Source: Nemertoderma westbladi
Lineage: Eukaryota > Xenacoelomorpha > Nemertodermatida > Nemertodermatidae
Assembly (NCBI GenBank): GCA_032718475.1
Contig: JAUCBJ010007664.1
Span: 42,226 to 106,225, forward strand
DNA: 64,000 nucleotides
Direction: 5' to 3'
Below are positions 13,201-25,200 of this stretch, one piece after another. The notes under the pieces were generated by a model that was not told the origin of the DNA, did not search any database, and was given only the letters and a program-made list of their open reading frames with translations. A program made the translations under genes and the position numbers. Position 1 is the stretch's first letter; every line of letters begins with the position of its first letter.

Positions 13201-16200
13201 CGACACAGTGACTTAGATAGCGCGGCATTGTTACTAAGATGGCGCGGCACAGTGGCTAACATGGCGGGGCACAGTGGCTAACATGGCGCGGCATTGTGAC
13301 TAACATGGCGCGGCACTGCAACTAAGATGGCGCGATACACAGTGACTAAGATGGCGCGACACAGTGACTTAGATGCGCGGCATTGTCACTAAGATAGCGC
13401 GGCACATTGACTAACATGGCGCGGCACTGACTAAGATGGCGCGGCACAGTGACTAAGATGGCGAGGCACAGTGACTAAGATGGCGAGGCACAGTGACTAA
13501 GATGAAGCGGCACAGTGACTAAGATGGCGAGGCACAGTGACTTCGATGAAGCGGCACAGTGACTAAGATGGCGCGGCACAGTGACTAAGATGGCGAGGCA
13601 CGGCACTACTACTACTAGGATCGGCATGCTGCATTGCAGCTGCATTTTTAAGAATGCTGTGCCGGCTTGTCAACAAAATTGCACCGCCACAACTCCCTAT
13701 CACCCATGACATTTGCTAGATCATCCGCATCTTTAAGGCCAGTGTCCTTTTAAGATGCGTCTCAAGAAAGTCATGGGCTGTCCACCATGCTTATTCACTC
13801 CATGAGGCTGCCAAAGTACAAGATTATGCACTGGCTGGTCCTCACGGCGAAAGCAATGTCCTGCAAAGCGGAGGCGATTTTGTTCTAGTGTCAAGCTTGG
13901 GGGAACCAATGAGACACCTCCAATGTTATATAGTGTCTGGTTGGAGATGTGTGCATTGTACTTGACACAATGAACCCGGCGTAGCATTCTTGTGAATGTG
14001 CCATCCAGAGATTTGGTGTCCTCAGCAGTTAGAGCCCAGCATGGACTCCCGTAGAGGAGTACTGGAACTACTGCTGCTCTAAATAATCGGACCTTAAGTT
14101 TCCGATTAATTCTCGGTGATTTCCAAATCCTGGAAAGCCTATTCAAGGCTGTCCATGCCTTTCCCTTACGTATTCGAAGGTCCTCACCTGACTTCCGGAT
14201 CCATGATCCCAGGTAACAGAAGTCGTCCACATGCTCAAGCATACCATCATTTGAGCTTATGCTCATCCGATCAGAGACTTGCTGAGGACTTTCAAAGTTA
14301 ACGGTCAGAATTTTGGTCTTTCTGGAGTTAATAAAAAGACCAACACTAGAAGCAGCATGTTCTAATGAGCTGAGGAGCCGTTGGGCTCCCTCTAATGATT
14401 CTGAGAGTACTCCTAAGTCATCAGCAAAGTCTAGATCAGTTAGGTACTTGGCAGGATTTCCTCGACTTCTAGAGCCAGTAGGTGGAGTTATCATCACCCC
14501 ATCATCATTATGATGATCTAAGGACATGCGTAGAACATAGTCAACCACAATAATGAACAAGAATGGTGCAAGTGTGTCTCCTTGGAGGACGCCCCATAAC
14601 ACTTCAAATGGTTCTGTGTCACCGTCAACAGTAGACACAAATGTTGTCGAACCATCGTATACTGATCTGATTGCTGCAATAATTTCATCAGGAATCCCAT
14701 ATAATGAAAGTATGCTGAACATACGTGAGCGAGAGACTGAATCAAAGGCCTTGAAGAAGTCAACAAAGATAACAGCCAGATGCCTGTCTTTCTTTTTTGA
14801 TAATTCTTCAATTATCCTTCTAAGTGCCAAAATGGGCTCCATGGTCCCACGACCTTTACGGAACCCATTCTGATTTCCACGGAGCAGTCTCTCAATGGGA
14901 TCCCTGATGCGATTTAATAGAATCCTATTGTATAGCTTTGCAGCAATCGAGATCAATGAGATTCCCCGAAAAGAACCATAGAGTGTTAGGTTGCCCTTCT
15001 TGGGAACTGGCACCAACTTATTTGTTTTCATTTCTTGTGGGACTCTTGTTGTTCGGTACATGTCTACTATGATGGGATAGATGAGCTTTAAACACTCAGG
15101 TATTTTAAAGAACTCAGGGGGAACACCATCTACTCCACTGGCACGATTGGTCTTAATGCTCTTTGCAGCAGCCTTCACTTCTGCAAAGGAGATATCGCCA
15201 ATGGGAATATCTGGGAGTACAGACTCAGACACTTTTACTTCTATAAAAAGCACGGCACAGTGACTTAGATGGCGCGACACAGTGACTTAGATAACGCGGC
15301 ATTGTTACTAAGATGGCGCGGCACAGTGGCTAACATGGCGGGGCATTGTGACTAACATGGCGCGGCACTGCAACTAAGATGGCGCGATACACAGTGACTA
15401 AGATGGCGCGACACAGTGACTTAGGTGCGCGGCATTGTCACTAAGATAGCGCGGCACAGTGACTAACATGGCGAGGCACAGTGACTAAGATGAAGCGGCA
15501 CAGTGACTAAGATGGCGAGGCACAGTGACTAAGATGGCGAGGCACAGTGACTAAGATGAAGCGGCACCGTGACTAAGATGGCGAGGCATTGTTACTAAGA
15601 TGGCGCGGCACAGTGACTATCATGGCGCGGCATTGTGACTAAGATGAAGCGGCACAGTGACTAAGATGGCGAGGCACAGTGACTTAGATGGCGCGGCACA
15701 GTGACGTAGATGGCGCGGCACTGTGACTAAGATGGTGCGGTACAGTGACTTAAATGGCGCGCCACGATGACTAAGATGGCGCGGTAACAACTACGGGAAT
15801 GAATATATATTATATATTGTGGGTATCTGTATCATCATCATCATAATTTATATCATATGGAACTTTGACTTTGAGGCACTCAATTTGCACTTTTTAGCTT
15901 TTAGAAACAATAATAGTCAAATTTATATAAATGTTATCAAAGAAAACAAGCACCATGATATATTCAAATAAATCACGCACATTATTATAATGTTTTAAAA
16001 GTCAATTTTAGTTATATTTACTTAATAAACAAAGTTTAATAGATTTAGCAAAGCACGACGCTGGCCCATCCACGATGGGAGACAAGAACATCTGGGCACT
16101 TGGGCATCTCAGAGAGAACTCGAATAAACTCGTCTCTGGAGGACAACAGCTCGCAACGAGTTCGAATGTCAGTTCGTATCAAATGAGAACCGATTCCGGG

Positions 16201-19200
16201 AAGGGGGAACCTCCCTGGACGATGTGACCGGAAGTAGGTAGACCATGTCTGCGAGCGAGAGACTCTTGGCGAAGCCGGAAGCGTGATGACGTAACTGCGT
16301 CCAATGAAACGGTTCGAATACCGCGACTATCTCTCGCCCAGGGTACACCTCACGGACCGTGGACAATATGCTGCTGACCTGAACCGGATGGTGAGCGTTG
16401 TTATCGATATAAACCGCGGTCGGGGTGTCCAGATGGACGTCGTAACGCCGATGAATTCCCGGGAACGTCGCCAACGCGGCCGCAATACGGGCCGCCGACA
16501 CGCCGAGATCCAAGGCTACAGTGATAGCAGGGAGACAGCCTTCGACGCAATGACGTCCAGGAAAGGAGAACTTCAATCCTTCAATTACTCCATAACCGTT
16601 CCTATAATAATCAAACCTGCTGCCTTCCGAACTAATGTGGATGTTTTTAGCTGTTACGATATCGTCACCATCTACAGTGTAGGTAATACAATTAATATTA
16701 CCTGGTAAATCATTAAGTTGTTTCACAGAGTAGCTATTAATAATAAGTTTATCTTTCGTTAGCGCGATAAACTCGTTGAAAGCTTGAAAGTATCGATCTT
16801 CGGTAGAATAGGTGTCCATATGATCGGCATCTAATCTAAGGACAACCGCGTAATCCGGCGATAGACGAAGGAAGGAGCGATCGAATTCGCAAGCTTCTAC
16901 AACGGCGATGGTTGGATTCGAGGAGTCCTTACTGCGTCTTAATACCAAGTTGGTATTATAAGGAGGTTTTATTGTCCCGCCGACAAAACCAACAACATCC
17001 CTACCCGATTCGTAAAGGATGTGAGCAATAAGGCCGGTAAGTGTGGTCTTCCCATGGGAACCGGCCACCGCTACGGTGTAGAAAGGCTGAACGGCCTTGG
17101 CTAAGGCATCGGCACGTTCAACCACTGTGGACCCGCGTTCCCGTAGGTACATTAATATGCGACTGTCCAATGGGATCGCTGGTGTGTGAACTATTATACA
17201 ACGACTTATATTGTCCGTTACGGGTGTTGGGATCTCATCGATATTGTCGTTCTGATGGACAGGGATACCCAGCTCAAGGAGGGCTGTCGTGGTTGGTGTA
17301 GACATAGAGTCGTATCCGAAAACCGAAGTACCGAGTTCATGGAACCACCGCGCGAGGGCGCTCATTCCTGATCCCCCAATCCCGAGAAAATACAAATACT
17401 TAATAGTATCCATAGGGGAGTCTTAGCTGCTTCAAAATAATAGATAGGTGGACTCAACTTATTTCTCACCTAGTGAGGAGTCTATGTTTGTTCTACCACC
17501 CACCAGTATTATAACCGCGTATAGTAAATTAAATTAGCTATAAATTATTACAAATATAATAGTAACGAACATTGCATCTAGACCTTGTAATATTCATAAA
17601 CGTCCGGTTTATTCCAGAAGAGCGTTTAAGGAGGGGGGGGGAACTGGACGCAATAAAGATTCATCCCGCTCCAGGGGAAATTCGACGCAAATAACAGCTG
17701 ATTATTCTCAAAAATAAAATTGTAACCTGCTCTATTGTGCTTAGTTTATTGTTTTGGTTAAAATAACGTGCCACTGTTACCTGCTCCTTTCCTTAAATTG
17801 AGAATTTAACATTGAGGCGGGATATTAATTCGACAAGGCGGGTTTTGCGTCCAGTTTCACCCCTGTCTCTATATATATATGACTACTATCTATGCTATAA
17901 CTATGTACTTAATGACAAAATTATTAATACAAAGCTAAGCCACAGCCATGAAATGAACAAGGTCCTCCATACCTCTAACATTAGGGTTTGGTTTTACGCA
18001 TAGGTCTACCTACACTGAAATAAAATATAAGGTCCTCGATTTCGGGTGGCTTTATTCCTATTTGTTCCAATTAACTTTTATTAGTTGTTAATTTTTTTTA
18101 ATCTTCGAAGGTTTTACGAGTATTAATTCAAATTTTTCAAACACGTTAACAGCTTTTGGTGTTTATTTCATTAGGCATTTATTCGCGCATATATACGTGA
18201 CAATCCTAATAATTTTATTTTAAATAAAATATACTTCGTATCAATATTAAAACACCACATTTATTACGGTTAACAACGTATTAGGAAATTAAATATTATT
18301 TACAATCAACATTTGTTACAAATATTTATTTACACACAAGCTTTGTTACTAATTCGTAAAAAACGAAGCAATTATTACAAATAACAGAGAAAAAGTGAAT
18401 CCTAAACACGAATACAACTTCGGGCTTTATCCAATATATCTTTGCGAATCTTCGGGTAGTTCGGATTGGATTTTAGAACGGCGTGACACACGTCTACAGC
18501 GTCGCAATATCGCTTAGCCTTTAGGTAATTAAAGGCTAGTTTGTAGCCTATAGTCGGGTTGTTCCGGTTGTTCAACCCCCAAGCTTTCTCGTAATGATCA
18601 GCGGCGTCCTTGTAACTCTGCTCTTTCTCCATAATAAACCCCATATACTCGTAGGCTTTGCAACAGGATTTATTATAGTTGATGCACCGTTTTAACAACT
18701 CCTGCGCAATATCATACTTCCCGCCCTGTATGTAAACATCCCCCAGGAGCAGCCAACATTTCTCGAAGTCCTCGGCGTCTATAGAGTTCCACGACAGCTT
18801 CGAGATGCGTTTCAACTCGTTCCTCGCACGGGGCGTCATCTTCAGCAGCATGTAAGCGGTGGCAACACCCAGTGCGGCCGGGACATGGTCTCTTTGGGCG
18901 GTGACCATCTGCAGGAATGAATTCAACGCTTTCTCCACGTTTCCCTTCACTTTACTACTCATTAGGAGGTAGTTACGTAGTATCTCGTAGTTGGATGAAC
19001 CCATCGCTTTCAGCTCCGCTAGTATCTTCTCGGCGGTGGCGTAAGCGGCCCTTTCTCCTTCTAACTTTTCAGCGCTGTCACCGATATCATCCATATCCAA
19101 GGCTTCTCCACCCATTGTCTCGTTGTCCGGATTCAGACAGATCTCAACCATGTGGCAGCACGACCTCTCGCCCCATTGAGTGTCGCGCCGCGCCCGATTA

Positions 19201-22200
19201 AAGGACTTCAGGGCATCTGTCGGCTTCCCAATGTACCAGCTGTAGAGACCGCTCGTGTAATGGAAACCCGGTTCCATGGCAGCGCGGGGCGAGGATTTAT
19301 CCGCCGTCTGGATGAATCGTTCGCCTTCCGAAAGCTTCCCCGCACGACGCAACAACGCTATGAGATGGGAGAGAGCCACAAAGTTCCTCGGGTTACGACC
19401 CAACATCTGTTGGTAGTGGAACATTGCTTGATCGTAGTCATTCTTCCTGAACATTATCTCGGCCAGCATGGTCTCAGCTTCGTCATTCTCCATGTCGCGG
19501 TTCAGTAACACCGAACACATGTGCTGACACGCATCCAGATCGTTGTCAGCTAGATGCAGCTTCGCGAGTCTCAACCGCGAACTCAACTCGTCCACGTGTT
19601 GCAACGCTTCCTGGTACAACTCGATGGCTCTATTAAAGTCGCGGTTCACATCGGCGGCGTGGTCACCCAACTCGGAGCATATCGCAGACGCGAGTTGCTT
19701 CTGGGAGGGCAGCTGATCCGGTTGCTCTACCCCGACGCGACGCATCACCTTGGATTGCATGGCTCTCGCTTCCTCCAACGCGGACACAGACTCGTCCTTA
19801 CGACCAGTCCGTTGATATATCTTAGCTAGTAGAACCTTGCACTTAGTAACCTCGACCAGACTACTCAACTCGTTGTCTGTATCGTGGTCCAACACAACAC
19901 GAACAACCTTTTCCGATTCCTCGAAACGCTTCAACTTCATTAGAAGTTCAGCCAAGTCGTATCTCAACGCCGATTGTTCTCCACTCTTGAGTACAGTTTC
20001 ATAATAAGTTATCGCTTTATGGTAGTTGTGCGTTTTTATCATGGCCTGACCTATCTTCTTAGAGATACTAACGTCTTTTGGACTCTTTTTCAGGGCAATA
20101 TCATAGACTTCAATAGCTTTATCCGGCTCTTGAATACTCATGTATGCATCTCCGAGGAGGACACATGTATAAACTGTGGGTTGTTTGTCAACCATTTCTC
20201 TATAACACGCAGCGAATAAATGTCTGTCTTTTTTCTCATTCAAATAAATGTCAGCCATCTTCTCACGGGCTTTCACAAAGTGCGGCTGCTCAGGGGTCAC
20301 ATCTCGCAGCATTTTAATGGCCGTATCAACGTCGCCTTTAGCGACGGCTAGGTCGGCGTTACTAAGTGTTATCCGATAGGCCTCACTGCCGCCCTGGAAT
20401 TCGTTTATGGCGTCCTGCATCACCATTGTAGCCTCGTGGTGCTGCTCGTTAAGGCGGTAGGAATCCGCGAGATCGAGGAACACAGAAACCCGATCGCTAT
20501 CAGTAACCGCGATCCCTTTCTTAATGCTCGCCGCTTTGCGTTGATCTAGAACCCGTTTAACACCAGGAAGTTTCATGGCTTGTTCCAACTGTTTAACACT
20601 GCCTTCCGCATTATCCGTGAGACGCATTATCTTAGCTTTGACGATGTGGTACTTTGGATGATCACGGACTTCGAAGTTGTATGAAAGCGCCTGTTCTAGC
20701 GACTGTTCAGCCTGTTTGTAGTGCTTCAAAGCAATATTAATTTGTGCCATTAGCATGTGCCCCTCGCTGGAGGTTGGGTTGGCGGCTAGTTGGGTTTCCA
20801 GGGTAGACTGGGCCGCCTCCAAGTCGCCAGAGAGGTAGCGTATACGCGCCAACAGGAGACGAGCTTCCTGCAGACCGGGTACGTTGCGTATCAACGGGTC
20901 GAGTAGACCCACAGCACGCGACAACATCATCGATGACTTTCCCGTAGATTCGGGTTCCTGGGGAACAAGTCTGAGGTAATCGTAGACCATTTGGATGACA
21001 AGTTCCGGGCACAAAACCTGGTAGAATTCCAAACCCAGAGGAGCTTTTGGTAGACTAGCAAAGTGCAAATTAGCCGCTTTAATAATTAAATCATTAACCT
21101 CTACAGAAGACTTATTTTGTTTTCTCGCTAAAACGGCATAAAGATAGAGTAATTCTGCGGATTGTTCAGCTGTACCCAATGACTCCTGCACATGCACCAT
21201 AAACTCCAACTGCTGGCTGGCGCTTTCAAGATTGTCCAAAGCCAATTGGCATTTAACAAATCCGATTAGAGCAGCTTGACTTGTTTCATCCAGTTTGGCA
21301 GCCTCCTGGAATTGACCACCTGCCGACTTGTACTCGCCTTGAAGGTAAAGCTGCTCGCCCATTTCGAGAAGGACTTGCACATCGTTTGTGTGGCCTGGTA
21401 CAATCCGATGGAGTATCTGAACACATCGTTGTAGAACATGCTCGTTCCTTCCACACATATGACTAAACGCATTCGCTACGGAGCAGAACTGGTAGACATT
21501 CTCGGGTTCGGACCTCATGAGATCGTCCTGTAATTCCGCTAACCTATTGGCGCCCTCGCTGTAGTCACCATCACGACCAATCACCATCAAGGTATCCAAT
21601 TTCTTAGACTCTAAATTGTTTTTATCGATTGCGAGGGCCCTTTGTACCGCCTCATTCGCCTGATCCCAATCATTAACACTAAGTAACAACTTGGCTTTAA
21701 CTAGAAGTGCCGGAATGAACTTCGGATAAGAAACATTGAGTTTGTTAATGAAACCCAGGGCCCGGGATTGCTTACCAACCTGACGGGCGTACTCCGCTTT
21801 CCCGAGGAGACACTCGATATCGTCCTCTGCGCCTGCATCGTCGAACATCTTGTAGGATCGACGCATGGATTGCTCGTTCCCCGACGTCAGATCCAACCAA
21901 CCTCGCAGTATCATCAGCTTGGGCCGGTCGGGTTTCTGTTTGAGGGCGCGATCGATATATTCCCTGGCCTTATCGCCGCGGTCAATCAACCATAAATAAA
22001 GCGCAGCATGGTATAAACTTTCCTCATTGGCGCGTTTTCTCTCTTCCTTCAATTTGGCGTCTAGCGATTGTATAGCTTCCCGATCGCTAGATTTTGTGCT
22101 CTTATGGGCTGCTATTAGAGCGAGCGTGGCGCATATGTTGAATGGCGATTGATTCTGCATTTTTTCAAGCTCCCGAATAGCATCTGTCGACTTTCCTTTC

Positions 22201-25200
22201 ATTGTCATTGAAATTCCTTTAAAGAAGCTAAGAAGTGGCTCGTTGCCAACCATATCAATAGTATCCAAGGTGAACTTATAGACATGATGGTAACATTTAT
22301 TGCGGAAGTAGTAGATCAATGTTGGCAATATCTCAGGCCCAACGTCTGACATTATAATTATGAAAGTATCCCACTTTTTTATATAAAAAATACGAAATAT
22401 AGTATAATACAGAAGGCCTATTAGTATTACAGCGCATTACATTACATTAAGTAGGCCTATAGTCTAGTCTAATAGTAAGATAAGATAATGCAATAGGTGC
22501 AATACTTAAATAGTAATACCGGTACTTAATAATCATAATAAATTGAATCGATTATACACCAAAACCACTACCATTCAACCATTGAGTAATACGATTGCGG
22601 ATCTAGGCTGATTATGAAAGTTAGTTACATAGGCCTAATATACGGCAGTACGGTACCGATACTGTACGGTACCGGTACCATTTTTCAGTTGACTCAAAAA
22701 AAAAGTTTCAAAATATACATCGGTAGACCTACATTTTTACATGGGGTAAAATAATACCCCAAGGGGATTACTTTTGATATTTTTCGACAATCTCTCATAT
22801 TATGTATGTCCAACTTCATAGTACCGTATCTTCCAAAAACCTTGTAATCCTGTAATCTAACGTTTGTGTGGGTCAAACCCATAAAATTTTGTTTATGAAA
22901 AATGTTATGGGCCCTTAATTTGAAAACAACTTAGTTACCGGTAGGTAAGATGGGGTATAAAAATACCACATAACGTTATGGTGCTCATTTAGTGCTGCTT
23001 TGTGACTCATTTTGGTTTCATTGGAACCACAATGGTCGATTTAGTTGTACTAGACAGCTAGTGGCATGTTTTAACTTTGACTTTTAAGACCAAATTATCA
23101 GTATTATGAAGCTACTGTATTGTGTATGGCCTGTATTTCACAAGCCAACAAGCCAAGACTTTGGCCTAATCGCGATGGGATAGAATGCTAAGTATATGTG
23201 AATAATTCTTATTGTAGGCTTTCTTAGAGGTGTTCTGGCCTTTTGGGTCTCATTTTGGGTTCATTGAAACTGCAATGTATAATTTAGTTGGACAATAATC
23301 ACATTTTATGACCAAATCATCAGTACTTTTGCAGTCATGGTGCTGTGGTGTATATTTCATATTACAATTCAAGATCTTGTGCTATTGCGAGGTGATATAT
23401 CTGTATATATATATGTCACTTTGTTGACTTTTAGTGGTGGTTGGTGGTATTTGACTCATTTTATGCTTATTGGAATTGCAATGGTATACTTCAGGGTGTA
23501 CTTGACCCATAACACCACTAAAAAACCTAAAATGAGAAACACTCTCACAGCTAGCTAATTGCTAATGCTTCGCTATGATAGTATCTTGTTGCAAAACGCC
23601 CCATCGCGACGTTAATGATGATCGCGATTGTAGTGGGATAACTTTTGTGGCATTGAGCGTTGGGTAGACTTCAACCAAATGGAAAAAAATTCACAATTTA
23701 TTTTTTCACCATTTGGCAAATTCTGGGAGGGGGATTGCAAGTGTTTTTCTGTTTAATGTTACTTAAAATGTCTTATTAATTTGGGGTATAAAAATACCCC
23801 ATTTTACCGGTGAAGGATAATTTTTTACCATACCGGGGGAGGGTTAAAGATGGCAGAAAACACCCGATTCTACAAGATTTAACTCGTATTATCTGATATT
23901 TTCAATATTTATGTATTTAGAAAGTTGTTTGCAGGTAGTAAATTACTATTACCATATTACCGGTACTACAAATGGCCATTTTTGGATATAAAACCATTGA
24001 GTCAACCTACAGACCTACAGGTAGAGCATGAACAAAAATTATGATATCAATGTAGAATCTGACAATTATAAAATGTGGAATAACTAACAATTAGAGAAGG
24101 TGGAATAATACACCTATATTGTATCACAAAATAATATAGAATATATATGGGTTTCAGAGATCTGGAGTTAAATAAACTGACAAAGCAAAGTAGCCTTTAC
24201 CAGTATTAATGCTGTAATGGGCTGTCCCTATCAGTTGTTATTGTGGCCATACCACCCCAACGTCTAAATTTGGCGGGGTGGTATGGCCATGATTTTTTGA
24301 GGGTAAATAACTCATATAAAAGTTAACGAAATCGAATAAATTAAATTATTTATTAATTATAGGCCTAATTTAATAAACATACTATTCAACATCATTACAA
24401 TATGGGCAAGCATTAACTTGTTCCAGAAGGCACCTGCTAGTGTGTGGTACTCTAAATTCACAAAACCTAAAAGTTGCACTTTTTCATGAACTGAAACTTT
24501 GCCATGTCACAGTAAAATAATGGAATCAGTTGAAAATATGGTTTATATGTCATTTTATTGGAAAATTATTCAGCTTCATTTAGAAGTAATAACAACTGAC
24601 AGACATTAAAATAAAGTAAAGTTATAGCACTTTATGTCAAGGGTGGCCATACAACCCACATGGCCATACAACCCCGGTCACCGTGCACCGGTTTACCCTA
24701 CATTGCACAAAAAGTGTACGCCTATGCCCACTGGCTCAATACCGGGTACAGTAATAGACTACAGATTGTTTAGTTGCATGTTTTTACTGGCTATTCTATA
24801 GGACATAGGATAGAGTACAGGAGTACCGGTACCGGTATAGGCCAATTTCTGAATTTGTTTTAACTATCTGGCTGTCTGACTTGACTATGGCAGTATGCAG
24901 TACAGCAGTATGGCAATTTTGGCATCGGTACGGTCAGACGGTTGTAGATTGATTGTTGTCTTTTAGTATGTCAGTATGTCTGTCGGCCTAGAGCTAGACC
25001 TGTAGGCTTATATCTGACATTTTTATATGGATTCGGGATTACCAGTAAAACGAACTTAGACCCAGCAGGGCCTGACTTTGATGATCATAGATCTCTGATA
25101 ACTTAGGTCCTATATATGCGAACATATCCTAACTAGGTGAACTTAGATCTTAACTAGGTGAACTTAGATCCAAACTAGGTGAACTTAGATCCTAACTAGG

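Noticed and set aside
16169-17413. Bacterial contamination as the source of the MurC-like gene
   Set aside because: It is a lone gene with no bacterial neighbours, lying between an animal-type minisatellite and TTC21B, inside a gene whose exons on both sides splice together. Chimeric assembly cannot be fully excluded without reads.
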